From assembly GCA_009746045.1 (NCBI GenBank), contig RPFO01000089.1:1103364-1167363 (forward strand): 64,000 nt of DNA, in the 5' to 3' direction. Positions 53,681 to 64,000 of the stretch are shown here, piece by piece. The position numbers and the translations under genes were made by a program. The notes beneath the pieces were generated by a model. The model saw nothing but the letters and a program-made list of their open reading frames with translations. It was not told where the DNA came from and made no database searches. Numbering within the stretch: position 1 is the stretch's first letter; every line of letters starts with the position of its first letter. The stretch is from Mesostigma viride. Its lineage: Eukaryota; Streptophyta; Mesostigmatophyceae; Mesostigmatales; Mesostigmataceae.

Positions 53681-55335
53681 AGTCCTCGTTTGAGACGGGG
53701 GGGGTCAGGGGCGTGGTTTTGGCGCCAAATTTGGTCCTAGGGTCACTTGGTGTGTTTTGGCGCGAAACTGGGATAGGTACTGAGCGCGCCAAGCCCCTGG
53801 GGTCGACAGGGGTCGACCGTACCTGGAAAATATGAGGCGACGAAAAGTACCTACAACAGCAAGAACATCGCAATGCAATCGAGTGTTTTGTCGAGTGGCG
53901 GCTATGGGGTCGTGCCAGTTCCGAGGCTTGCCTGAATGTTATAGGGCATTATTTTGCCCCGGACGAAGACAGCATTTTAGATCGTCACCTAGTGATTTCG
54001 AAGATGCTATTCTTCACGTGCAGGTGCTTTGTATATGTCGAAAATTTTGTTCATGAACGGATTTTGGCATTGTTGAAGAAAATCTGAGAGCTACGTAGAT
54101 CGCATGATAGGTCAGATCGCAGTTCGGTTTTACAATTTCTTTTTCCGCCCAGGCGCTGCGGATATCGCGAGTATGGGTTATGGTACGCTTCTGGGTTTAT
54201 GGGCGACATGGGGAGAAGAGGGACCTGGGCAGTTGCATGCGTCAAAGAGTCTCTATTTTTTCGTCGTGATGTCGCAGTCGCGCCTGGCGAAAACCAGGGC
54301 GAGCGCGAGCCATATTTTTCTTTTGCCGCAAGGCTGGGTGCTTCCCACGCGTCGCCGTCCTTTAATATATATTTCTTGAGCTGGCCCGCGCAGCTGGCGG
54401 CCTGGGCGCACGTCAAGAACAAGGTTCCGACTGTCATTCTCAACCGCATCGTTCTAAGTAAGCGAGTTAAGCGGATTGTAACCTGTAACTCCCGCAGACG
54501 TGATAATTCCGGTTGCTTTCAATGCCCAACTTCGTGGTTTTGATTACGTTCATGTCCGGGGAATAACGGAAGTTTGCTGGGCATTACTTTCTTTTCCCGT
54601 TGCGTCACTGAAAAGGTAAACGGCCTTGCGTTATCAAAACAGCAGCAAGTAGAAGTCGCTGTGCTTAGTTGCGATGTGGTAGTTTGATTCAACACATATA
54701 CTGCCTTGTTGCTGAGAAGTTTTTCAAGGCTTGCTGGTATATTGCCCATATGTTTCTAATGCTTCAACTCATGTCCAAGTGATCAAGACTGGCTTGGAAA
54801 CTTGAGCTTGTCATGTTTACATTGTGCTTGTGTTACAACTTGTGCCTCTTTGCAGTATATGTTTTATATATAACGTAAGGGTTCAGCATCATGGTTTAGC
54901 ACCGTGGTGGCAGCCGAGCCTCTACTAACGATCATGGACCTAACCTTGGCCAGTATTTGCTTCATATTTCACTCTTTGGACTGAGCTAGCTTTACACCTG
55001 CTGTTTGGCCTGCACCATGGTCCCTGGCTGCCAGTTACATTTTGTGCCCCCCCCTGGCAGGCTGCAGGGTCTAGGACTGCGAGGGCGTAACATAGACATG
55101 TTGTGGGCACCCTGGGTGCATTTTCAGGACCAGCCATGACCTGGCCATGCCTTCTTTCTTGGCATATTGTTGACTTGAGTGCTATTTGGTCACTCGCATA
55201 GCGACCCCCCTGCATTCATAAATCGTAAACAATTATACAATGAGCATATTTCATGGATGTTAAGCATTGCAACTCTTGAACATATCATAAATGAACATGG
55301 TTCCATACCGTACCCATGGATTTGTTGACATGTGT
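53681..55335. other. No gene; possible LTR at the right end
   Basis: Short ORFs in competing frames (for example LPQGWVLPTRRRP on + at about 54330). From about 54829 (TGTGTTACAACTTG) to 55348 (TTATTACACA) could be an LTR, since TGTGT/ACACA form its ends. Confidence 0.3.
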
Positions 55336-55348
55336 TAGTTATTACACA

Positions 55349-55390
55349 TGGTATCCGTGCTTGAAAATGTCCTCATTTGAGGACATTTTC
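55349..55390 (+). other. Possible primer-binding site plus palindrome
   Basis: TGGTATCCGTGC directly follows TTACACA, close to the TGGTATCAGAGC site used by many copia elements. It is followed by the 28-bp palindrome GAAAATGTCCTCA-TT-TGAGGACATTTTC (55363-55390). Confidence 0.3.
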
Positions 55391-55782
55391 TTGGTGATTA
55401 GACAACATAGGCCACTCAGCAGCACCAAGGTAGAAACCTCCAGTTATATACTATTGGTCTGGTACAAGAAGACGTGCAGAACATGAACCACGTGTCTTAA
55501 TCATACCGGGAATCAAGCCCTAGGTGAACAACTCCATATGTCGAGGGTACAACACAGAAGTCACTCTCCATGTGCCATCCAGGCTCATATCCCCTCAACC
55601 ATCCTCAGAAACTGGTCACCAAAATCTGGATGTCATCTCAGCTCAGTCCAACCAAACTCCCACCAGAGTCCATCCCACTCAACTCAGATCCCCGTCGGAT
55701 TCAATGAGTCCACATGTATCCAAGAAGGAGTAAACAGGATCAAGGCACCTAAGCCAAACAAGGCGAGGCCACTCCATATTCT

Positions 55783-55905
55783 GGCATGAAGGAGACTGGG
55801 GGTCTCTGCCCTTTCTCCTGTAGTGCACACACAGGGATTAAAAGCACTTCGGTGCTCCGTGACTCCCCAACGGGAGCACGAGTTTAATTAATTAATTAAT
55901 TAATA
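55783..55905 (+). repeat. LINE/SINE-type 3' end with TTAA tail
   Basis: Ends GCACTTCGGTGCTCCGTGAC + TCCCCAACGGGAGCACGAG + TTTAATTAATTAATTAATTA. Inverted duplicate of 15722-15813 over about 95 bp, with few differences. The tail is on the 3' side. Confidence 0.7.
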
Positions 55906-58887
55906 TTCTGGGACACCACCCTCCCTCAGCTATGAGTCCACGGGTGAAAGACAAGCCTGACATTCCCAGGGATAACGGTTCATCCACAGGGATCCATGCC
56001 ACCAAGTACTGACAACTCTCACTGCTTGATCAGGGCAGGAAGCCGAGTGTCATGTAGCAAGGCTAACCCTCTATACAGCCAACCCCCCATAACTAACTGG
56101 GCTGCCAGGTTCCAAGGCTCATCAAAGCTAGTCACCACAGCACACCCAAAGATTCCAGCCCTTCTCAAGGGAAGAGGTAGTCAGGGACAGATGCTGTATC
56201 ACCACAACAAAGAGTGGCAGGTAACCGAGCCATAATAAATCCCCAATCCATCCCAACTGGGGACCTCCCTCAGATCACCAACAGGTCATAGCAGGCTGGA
56301 TGGATTCCAAGAATGCTCAACCCGAACACAGGGGCTGGCGTGAGCTTCTGCTGCAGCAAGTCCAAGGCCTGCTGACACCCGTCAGTTCACGCAAACTGGA
56401 ACGAGGAAACGTCAACAGCGCCCCAGGTGGAAGTGCAGTCACCAAGAGGCAGGAGCAATCCAGCAGGAAGACGTCGCCAACAGGGTCGCCTCAGGAAGAG
56501 CAAGGGTATCTCAGAAGTACTCCCATGATGCAGAGAGGCCGTGGACAGGGTTGTCATCATTGGGTACCCGTCAGCAGGTTCAATGGGGAGACGCAACAAA
56601 GCACAGCCAAAATAGCCCACCGATGGCCAGCGAAACCAGGATACCCCCTAGTCAGGAATCTATGAGGAGACCCAGAAAAGATGAACTGAAATCCCAGGGG
56701 GAATCCACGCTATGATCCTCACAGATCTCCTCCCCACCAAAACAAAATTCCCCCCCTCCAGTCGCACCAAAGGAGTGAGAGTGAGGTAAAGCCACATCTC
56801 CTTAGTAGCTAGTACACTCAAACCCATAGCCAGTGGCCTTTTACTGGCCTATGATAATCACAAGGCACACTATTTCTCTGTAAGATGCCTGGGAAAACCA
56901 TCCACAGCCTTGAGAGGGATAGCAGAAGATCAGTAATGCCTCACCAGCATTATGAACGGTATGCCCCAATTACTTGTAAATCGTAGCACACGCTACCCCC
57001 ATGCAAGGGTTAGATGCAGCCCAATCCCCTGCACGCCCTCCTCCCCACACAAATCCCCCTCAGCATAACTGGTAAACTGGAGACTACCAGCATGCCTAGT
57101 AATTCCACCCCTCTGCGTAGAATAAGCTGTAATAATCCTGGTATCAGCTTCCCAAGATTGATAGCATGACCTAGCAGGAACAAACGCGGCACGGGATACG
57201 CATGAAGACAGAGGCCCAGCCAACCAGAGAAGGGTGGGGGAGGCAAGTCTCTCAGGCCTCAGCCCACTAAACCACTGGTGGCCTGCAGGGTCGCTCTATT
57301 AAGACGTCCTATGCACCTCATGACTAAAGATGGGGTGGGAACTACAGCAAAGTGTCCAAGACAGAGTTGCATATAAGGCAGCTTGAGAGCAGACTGAAAG
57401 CAATCACCAATCAGCCAACCGATGTGCCCAAGCTTGGCATGGCCCTAGCAACAACATCACTCCCCGCAACCATCCAGGTGGCACTACCATGCAAGGTAAT
57501 GTGGGCATTAGGATCGAAGGAGCCCAAGACAAGGTTGCACAAGTAGGGCAGCGTAAGGGTATGCTGGATGAGGCCATCAGTCATCAAACAGATACACCCT
57601 CAGCTTGGCAGGGCCCTAGCAAGTAGACTGAACCATATGTCCCCCTAGTCAAAGCATGCAAAGTAGTATCCATGTCCGTGGACCACGTAGACTGCCAAAT
57701 GGTATTAATGTCAGTGTACCACGGATACTGATGCACATGAGGCTGGTTGTAAGGGTGGTAGAGGGCTGAATGGGTCCCCCAAATAACCCACACCTCTAAG
57801 CTCATGTGAGCCCCCGGCGCCCAGCACCAAGTAGTCCAACTCCTCAATTAAGAGTCAACGGAGTGGGCACCATTGTCATCACTGTCATGCCAAAGATTCC
57901 AGCCGGCCCCACAGTTGTAGCTCCATTGATCCCGCCTATCATCCAACCCACAAGGACATCCTACCCATGCAAACATGATGCCAGACCCCCCGTGCAAGCA
58001 GTCCCATTCATACAACCGTCATGCTGTGCAAGCAATCAGCTCAAGGGCGGATGGTGTACTATCAAGACAACAAGCCATCCTGGCACCATGCAAGCAAGGA
58101 TAAGTCCATGGCAGGGCAAAGCAAGGGTAGGAGGTTACTCATCTGCACACGGCTGGCTTGATGTCCACCAGCAGGCAGGACCCAACACAGCGTCAGGAGC
58201 AGGCACCAGCGTTACAGATACGCGTCACTTGGGCGTCCCCAAGTCACCAGAGTCGCCAGCGGCCACCATGCAGTGCTTGATGAAGTCTCCACCATTGAGT
58301 GCTTGCAGTCGCCACCATGAGTGCTTGCAGTCACCACCAACAGCACTAGTCCACCACCAGGATACTCTCCAACGTCGCCCCCATGTGCCATGCCCGCCAT
58401 AGACAAGTCACCAATCCCCCACTGACCTCAAGCCCCCAATAAGCTACTGCCACAACGCCCAATCAGCGTCACCCCCACATGTGGGTATCCAACACAGCTA
58501 TTGCCTGACTGGACAACCAAGACTAGCTGCTTGCGCCGGTCACGCTGTGGGAAAGTGACTAAGCTGCTTGAAGGAGGCCTGGAACGGACACCAATGAGCT
58601 TGGCTCCGGAAGCTGCTTGGAAGAAGGACCACATGCTGTCAACTGCCCGGACTGAACGTCAATCAGGCTGCAGGAAGGAGCCAGCACTCTTCACTATGGC
58701 ACTATGCAGAAAAACTGCCTAGTAGGCAAGCCACAGACTGCCAACCTGTTAAGATAGCAGACTCGAACAGGGCTACTACCAAGTGCCAGAAGTCCTAAGC
58801 CGGAGGAGCACAATGGCCTGAGGTGGTCCAACAGCCAGCAGAACTGCCCAAAAGTCGAAAGAATGGGCCTAAAAACGCCTTGACCAG
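55906..58887. other. AC-rich decayed retroelement sequence
   Basis: Strongly A/C-rich on +, with no persuasive gene. On - at about 56405-56320 the frame reads SSFQFA*TDGCQQALDLLQQ followed by KLTPAPVF, close to the RT/RNase H junction of gypsy-type elements (W-T-x-x-C-Q-x-A-F) with the Trp mutated to stop. GTTG/CAAGCAAGG-type repeats near 57990-58130 and CGCCACCATGAGTGCTTGCA repeats at 58257-58335 add to the decay. Confidence 0.35.
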
Positions 58888-59701
58888 TGTCAAAAATTCT
58901 GATCTGAGAACTATATCAGATATATTCACAGATAAGAACTATGACAGCAGCCCTGGTTGTTGAAAGAACTAATGGGTTTGCCTTCTACAATGCTTGTGAT
59001 TGAAACCCAAATGTGCCTGTCCTTGCAGGTACAGGCTATGGAGGATGGAAGCAAAGAGACAGAGAGTCAGTTTGAGGCAGAATGATAGTGAGGAGTACCT
59101 TTGGCAAGGCTCCTCAGTTGTTTTATTAACTCGAGGAAAAAACGCAGGCAGAAAACTGGAATGACCTGATTGGCTGGCTAGGAATGTGCCTAGGAATATT
59201 CTCATGTAATACTCAGGCCACCAATCAGGTTAGGTCAGTGTACAGGCTACCAATCAGATCTAGCCAAGAATAAATCTTATCTTGTAACTGCTGTACAGCC
59301 TTATCTTGTAACTGATGTACAGTCTTAACTTGTAACTGCTGCACAGTAATCTAACTATTTAATAAAAGATCTCTCTATGTGTGATCTGATGATGATGAAG
59401 TAAATCTGGCGTGAACATATCAGCGCCACATCTGACATGCACAGTGTACATGTCAATCAGTCAGCTGTCCTGTCATAGATTCTCATCTGACATGTCATAG
59501 GTCAGCTGACATAGACAGATTTGTCAGCTGCCTATAAGGATCCACTTGGCATAGGTACTAATCCCTGATTACTAAAACTGGCCACAACTTTCTCATTTGT
59601 AGGCCAAATCCAACGGGATAAAAACAGTGGCTCCTGTACAAGAGCCTCTATCTATCTAGCCAGGTCAGGTGGGTACAAATACAAGGACCATGTCCTTGAC
59701 A
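58888..59701 (-). repeat. Copia-2 3' LTR, 814 bp
   Basis: On - it begins TGTCAAGGACATGG and ends TTTTTGACA, so the termini are TG...CA within TGTCA/TGACA inverted ends. TTTTATTAAATAG may be a TATA-type promoter, and TTAATAAAAC further on suits a polyadenylation signal. The boundary is inferred, since the partner LTR is outside the window. Confidence 0.6.
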
Positions 59702-59712
59702 CCCCCCTTACA
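59702..59712 (-). promoter_or_regulatory. Copia-2 polypurine tract
   Basis: GTAAGGGGGGT on -, directly before the LTR start TGTCAAGG. Confidence 0.65.
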
Positions 59713-59802
59713 ACACATGACCTTGCTCTAGTGCTATCCTGTCAAGTATAACACTTAGAGCAAAAAAGCTCTCAGCCCCTGTGGGCATATACAACTGCAT
59801 AT

Positions 59803-60417
59803 CTAAGTAGACACCAGCAGCTTGTCCCGCAGGGTGATGAACCGTGCCCTTCCCAGGGCCTTGGTGAAGATGTCAGCCAGGTTGTCCTTGCCAGGGCAGT
59901 GACGCATGCAGATGGAGCCCCCCTCCACCTGCTCACGGATGAAGTGGTAGCGCACGTCGATGTGCTTGGTGCGCTTGGGGTGCACAGGGTCCTTGGCCAG
60001 GGCCACCGCGCCAGTGTTGTCGCACAGCACGGTCGTGGGCCCCTCCACAGGTGCACCCAGGTCTCCCAGCAGGCGCCTGAGTGGCAGCACCAGCTGGGTG
60101 ACGCTGCTCGCAGCAATGTACTCTGCCTCGCAGGAAGACAGAGCAACAATGGGTTGCTTGCGGCTGCACCACTCCACGGGCGCACCCCGGAACAGGACCA
60201 GGTTGCCCGTCACAGAGCGTCTGGACTCTGGGCAGTTAGCCCAGTCAGCGTCAGTCCAGGCCTCCAGCCCCCCTTCCTGACCATACCGCAGACCCTTGTC
60301 CCTCGTGGTGTAGAGGTACCGGATCAGGCGGTCGGCAGCCTCCATGTGGGCCGCCGTGGGTGCCTGCATGTGCTGGCCAGTTGGTTGACAGCAAAAGCAA
60401 TGTCTGGACGTGTCCAC
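59803..60417 (-). CDS. Copia-2 RNase H (C-terminal pol segment)
   Basis: Frame continuing RT after a one-base break near 60385. It reads MQAPTAAHMEAADRLIRYLY, the Asp of EAWTDADWANCPESRRSVTG, ALSSCEAEYIAAS with the Glu, VLCDNTGAVALAKDP, KHIDVRYHFIREQ, and DNLADIFTKALG, ending near residue 200 at a stop. All RNase H acidic positions are present. RNase H removes the RNA strand during cDNA synthesis. The break is best explained by loss of a G in the codon after QLA (expected RHMQAP). Confidence 0.85.
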   Translation of the reverse strand: MDTSRHCFCCQPTGQHMQAPTAAHMEAADRLIRYLYTTRDKGLRYGQEGGLEAWTDADWANCPESRRSVTGNLVLFRGAPVEWCSRKQPIVALSSCEAEYIAASSVTQLVLPLRRLLGDLGAPVEGPTTVLCDNTGAVALAKDPVHPKRTKHIDVRYHFIREQVEGGSICMRHCPGKDNLADIFTKALGRARFITLRDKLLVST

Positions 60418-63400
60418 AGCGCGACATACAGCACGGCACCGGTTTTGGACTGATACAGCTGGGTGTCCGGGGCATTTAGCTGCATTCCCCCCTCGCGTTG
60501 GGGACTAACACGGGACACACTGACCGGGGTGCGTACAGGGAAGGAGGGAGAAAGCCCAAAGCGGGCAGCCAGGGCCTCAATATACACAGTTTGGTGCAAG
60601 GAAAGAGACCGGGAAACAGGGTCGACATGGAGAGAAACACCGAGGAAAAAAGAAGGGTCATCGGACTCGGTGATCTGAAACTTGCTGGCCAAACGATGAG
60701 ACCACGAGGCCAGCCAGGAAGAGGAAGGACTGCCTGCAATAATGTCGTCGACATGGACAAACACAAACGTACGAGACGTGGGATACACGTACAGGCAGGA
60801 ATCCGTTGGGCTTTGTACAGCACCATCGGAGAGAAGATAGGCACTAAATGTTTTGTGCCAGTTACGTGGTGCCTGCTTGATGCCATAGAGGCTGCGTTGC
60901 AGCTTCCACACCAGCACATCACCAGCGGCATCACGCTGCTCAAAGCCAGCAGGAGGACGCACATAGACGTCCTCAGAAAGTGGGGCGTACAAAAACGCAG
61001 TGCGAACATCAAGTTGCTTCAGCACATACCCAGACGAGACACCAAAAGCTAGTGCCAAACGAATGGTGGAGGAACGAACAGTAGGGCTAAAGACCTCAGT
61101 GAAATCTATGCCTTCCCGCTGAGCAAAGCCCTTCACAACAAAACGGGCCTTGAAACGGCCATCGCTTTTGACAGCAAACACCCACCGAGATGGAAGGACC
61201 TTGGCAGTGCGAGGAAGAGACTTGGAAGAAACGAGTGAATATACTGCATGCTCGCGAATGCTAGAAAGCTCACTATCCATCGCAGCACGCCACTCAGGGC
61301 TAGCATGGGCCTCAGCAAAAGAGGAGGGGATGGACGTGGAACCTGAGCTAGTGTGGAGTGAGAAAGTATCAAACAGATCACGCACACTCATGTAGTCAGG
61401 GTAAAAACGAGCCCATTTAGGGGAAACACGATCAAGAGGGGTTGTGGGTAACACCTGAGCGAGGGGATCATGTGCAACGCCGTCGGACACCAGTGCAGCA
61501 GTGGCCATAGCGGCAGCCGGTTGCTTGCCGCGGAGGGCCTGCACTAATTTGTGTAGCTGGGACGAAGAAGGAGATTCAGCAGCAGGTGTGTCTGCCGTCG
61601 ACACGTGTCCAGGTGGTGTAGAGGTAGAAGCCGACGACGCCTCCAGCGCAGGACTTGGTGCGAAAACAGGTGCAGACTCAGACTCAGCGGGTTTGGGCTC
61701 AGGACTTGGCGCTGGCGCCTCCTCCAGTGGCGAGCCCCCCTCACCACTGGCATCCCCCGACAAAGCCTCCAGTGGCGAGCCCCCCTCACCACTGGCATCC
61801 CCCAAAGCAGTGCCCCCACTGCTGGCAGCGCCCACAGCAGCGTCCTCACTGCTGGCAGCGGCGCGCCGCGCCATGGCTCTAGTCACAGGACCAGAGGGCG
61901 GTAGGGCCAGAGTAGTATCAGGCCCAGGGACAGAATTCTCAGTGACCGGTGGCAGCAGAAGCTCGGAAGCCTCCTCCCCCTCCACCAGTGCCGGCAGCAG
62001 CTGAGGTGATGGCAGGGCGTCGTTGCGCCAGGCCTCATTGAAGGCCACGTGGCGACGTTGCACCAAAGTGCGAGTGGCGGAGTCCAGGATCAGATATGCC
62101 GGCGAGTCGGGAGCATAACCGACAAAAATGCCAGGCATGGCCTTGGCCTCCAGCTTGCCACGATGCCCTTCCACACGATGCCAGGCTGGGCAGCCGAAAA
62201 TGCGCATGTGCGACAGATCAGCGTGATGACCTGTCAGCAAAAAGTGTGGCGTGGCATCACCAGGATTCGAGGAGCACGGCAGGCGGTTCAGGATATAAAT
62301 AGCACACTGGAGTGCCAATGCCCAGTATGCCTTCCCCAGGCCGGCGTGTGTCAACATCGCCAGAGTCATGCCCATTGCCAGGCCCCAGAGCCGCTCCGCT
62401 ACGCCGTTCTGCTCAGGGCAGTAAGGCGCGGAGAACTCCTGGTGGACGCGGTGTTCAGCACACACCGCCCGCCAGGCTTGACCGGTGAAGACCGCGTCGT
62501 TGTCGGTGCGCAGCACGACAGAGCCGGCGTAGAAGGGGCGAATATCGCGGACGAGCAGCTCTGCAAACCGCCCCACCGCCTCGTCCTTGGTCTTGAGCGC
62601 AAACCCCCATCGCCACCGAGTGGCATCGTCAGTGATGCCCAAGAAGTAGCGGGCTCCCCCCAGCGACTCGACGCTCATCGGGCCCAGCAGGTCGCCATGA
62701 AGCTTGGCGCGCGGCACAGTGGATCGCCGCTGCCCTGGCGGAAATGGCTGGCGCTTGATGAAGCCAGCCGGGCAGGATGGGCAGCCAGGAGCAGTTGGAC
62801 TCCTCGTCGTCAAGTTGGATGCAGGGATGGCGACCAGCTTCTTGATGCGGTCGGCACCAGCATGGCCCAAACGCCAGTGCAGCAGCAGGTTAACCGGCCG
62901 CTCCACCGTCACAGCAGCCATCGCTGGCGCTGCCTTCGCCGCAGGTAACACGTAGATGTTGTTCTGCATGGCGATCTTGTGATGCTTGTTATCCAGCACC
63001 ACTGTCTCTTTGTGGAAATCCACCTTGTGACCTGCCTTTGCGAGTTGCGCGACTGAAAGGAGTCGTGCATTCAGGCCAGGTACAAGCAGCGCTCCTTGCA
63101 AGCGCACGCTGTGGCCAGGAAGCTCCACAGCGATGGTGCCCTGGCCGGTAGCGTGCAGCTGTCCGCCGGAGCCAGCGATTGCCCTGCTGTGGGGGGTCAG
63201 AGACACAAAGTCAGAACGGCACGGGGACATGTGGCTGCTCGCAGCCGAGTCCAGCACCCAGGTGAGGTTGTCGCACGTATACTGCGTGAGAGCAGCAGCC
63301 TCCAGCGGCGTCGACGGCGACTCCTCGGCGATGGTGACCATGCAGAAGCCAGGCGGCAGTTCAGCCGCCTCCTGAGTTGCGTTGGCAGCGGATCCAGCAG

Positions 63401-63430
63401 GTGCGTTGCGTCCCTTGTTCTGGTTCCCTC
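60324..63430 (-). CDS. Copia-2 pol: protease, integrase, reverse transcriptase
   Basis: One frame of about 1000 codons. Protease: WVLDSAASSHMSP (about 63260; copia usually has DSGAS). GAG-pre-integrase: LLHWRLGHAGADR with CPSCPAGF. Integrase D,D-35-E: KLHGDLLGPMS, VVLRTDNDAVFTG, PEQNGVAERLW. A Ser/Pro/Ala-rich linker with a duplicated GEGGSPLE unit follows (61720-61800). RT: WVFAVKSDGRFKARFVVKGF, motif A QLDVRTAFLYAPL (about 61000), LYGIKQAPRNWHKT, motif C VHVDDIIAGS (about 60745), FFLGVSL, and ALWTRPDIAFAVNQLA. The frame changes into RNase H near 60385. The join to gag is near a G6 run at about 63450. Close to the Osser-like copia elements of green algae by overall look. Confidence 0.9.
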
Positions 63431-64000
63431 GGTTGCCGCCCTTGCCCCCCTGTGCTGGTTGGGGTACCAGCGTGGGGCCTTCTCAGGATGCTCCTTCCAG
63501 CAGTCTTTGTCCTTGTGATTTGACAGGCCACAGTGACTGCATTTCTTGGTCCCCCCGTTCCCCTTGCTGTTGGTGTGGTAGGCCTGGCCAGTGCCAGCAC
63601 TCTCCTTTTTCACCACAGCACGTCCCCCCTTGAGCAGATCCTCCGCCTCCATGAGTGCCCTCTTCACCACAGGTAGTGGGTCCTCCTCGTTGAACCGTAC
63701 AGACACCAGCGCAGGGCGGTACTCGTCTGTCAGTGCTCCCAGTAGAATGGCAGCAAAATCACGGTCCTGGATGACTCCCCCTGCAGCCTGGTAGTCAGCA
63801 CGTAGAAGCTCCGCCCTCCTCACAAGCTGTTGCATGGTCTCGTTAGGAAGCTTCTGTAGGCGGTGCAGCTTGCTCCTCAGCTCAAACCTGTGACTCTTGG
63901 TTAGCCTGGTTTGCTCATAGTTCTCCATGAGACACTGCCATGCTTGGCTACCAGTTTTGTTGGCCACAGTGGCCATTAGGCGTGCAGCTTCACCTGTTAG
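63420..64000 (-). CDS. Copia-2 gag (partial, start outside window)
   Basis: Retrotransposon gag of the copia type: AWQCLMENYEQTRLTKSHRF, LHRLQKLPNETMQQLVRRAE, GGVIQDRDFAAILLGALTDE, then the CCHC knuckle CSHCGLSNHKDKDC (about 63540-63500) and PEKAPRWYP. It then meets a CAGGGGGGCAAGG run (63440-63455) where the frame changes to pol (GGNRGNQNKGRNAPAGSAAN). Packages element RNA in virus-like particles. The frame change could be a sequencing indel or a real recoding site. Confidence 0.85.

Larger units (their letters stand above)
58888..64000 (-). mobile_element. Copia-2: Ty1/copia LTR retrotransposon, runs off right edge
   Basis: On -: gag with zinc knuckle, aspartic protease, integrase, RT, RNase H, purine tract, 3' LTR. 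This is the standard copia order. The 5' LTR and the start of gag lie beyond the window. Bases 58883-58887 (ACCAG) should be the target duplication. Coding potential is close to intact, with two apparent single-base frame breaks. Confidence 0.92.

Noticed and set aside
62049-62948. 299-codon + ORF
   Set aside because: Antisense of Copia-2 integrase; no independent domain.

Overview
The window is eukaryotic nuclear DNA, most likely from a green alga (Chlorophyta). Three things point there: a spliced, plastid-targeted DXS gene of the MEP pathway, GT-AG introns with C-rich acceptors, and a very high load of retrotransposons, DNA transposons and microsatellites, including Penelope-like and Ty1/copia elements of kinds known from algae. 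There are no bacterial operons, no CRISPR array and no rRNA. Species cannot be assigned from the sequence alone.

Only two apparently intact host genes are visible. One is a small four-exon gene on the + strand (28359-32074) for a predicted ER membrane protein of about 160 residues with a C-terminal coiled coil and a KKXX tail. The other is DXS on the - strand (41094-45393), four exons, about 734 residues, with all thiamine-diphosphate motifs. A third gene, coding for a proline/alanine-rich repeat protein, is split in two (2-724 and 19623-20536). The halves are separated by a possible CACTA-type DNA transposon of about 18.9 kb, whose 55-bp inverted ends begin CACTA and end TAGTG. Removing it restores the reading frame.

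Layout: 1-724 left half of the split gene; 725-19622 CACTA-like insertion, carrying subterminal repeats, minisatellites, a GA tract, a complete young LTR retrotransposon (5724-14179, Copia-1) that interrupts a ~130-bp minisatellite, and a decayed minus-strand gene; 19623-20536 right half of the split gene; 21058-22763 piggyBac-like element with TTAA target duplication; 22.8-25.1 kb a broken LINE next to a TTTTACCAC array; 26.7-28.1 kb a 0.7-kb tandem duplication; 28.4-32.1 kb the small membrane-protein gene with a 24-bp minisatellite and a GT repeat in its introns; 33.5-39.6 kb retroelement remnants (HUH-like ORF fragment, LINE 3' ends with TTAA tails, a Penelope-like RT, a foldback); 41.1-45.4 kb DXS; 46.3-48.1 kb a 1.7-kb tetranucleotide array; 52.8-53.7 kb an unknown ORF; 55-58.9 kb decayed retroelement DNA; 58888-64000 a second, more conventional Ty1/copia element (Copia-2) running off the right edge.

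Most interesting: Copia-1 reads gag-integrase-protease-RT-RNase H (protease after integrase), has AG...CT rather than TG...CA termini, and carries an extra ORF before gag. A family of LINE/SINE-like 3' ends shares a stem-loop core and (TTAA)n tails, and appears to seed the GATG/GGTG microsatellites. Several element ORFs are long and free of stops but broken by single-base shifts, which may partly reflect assembly indels.
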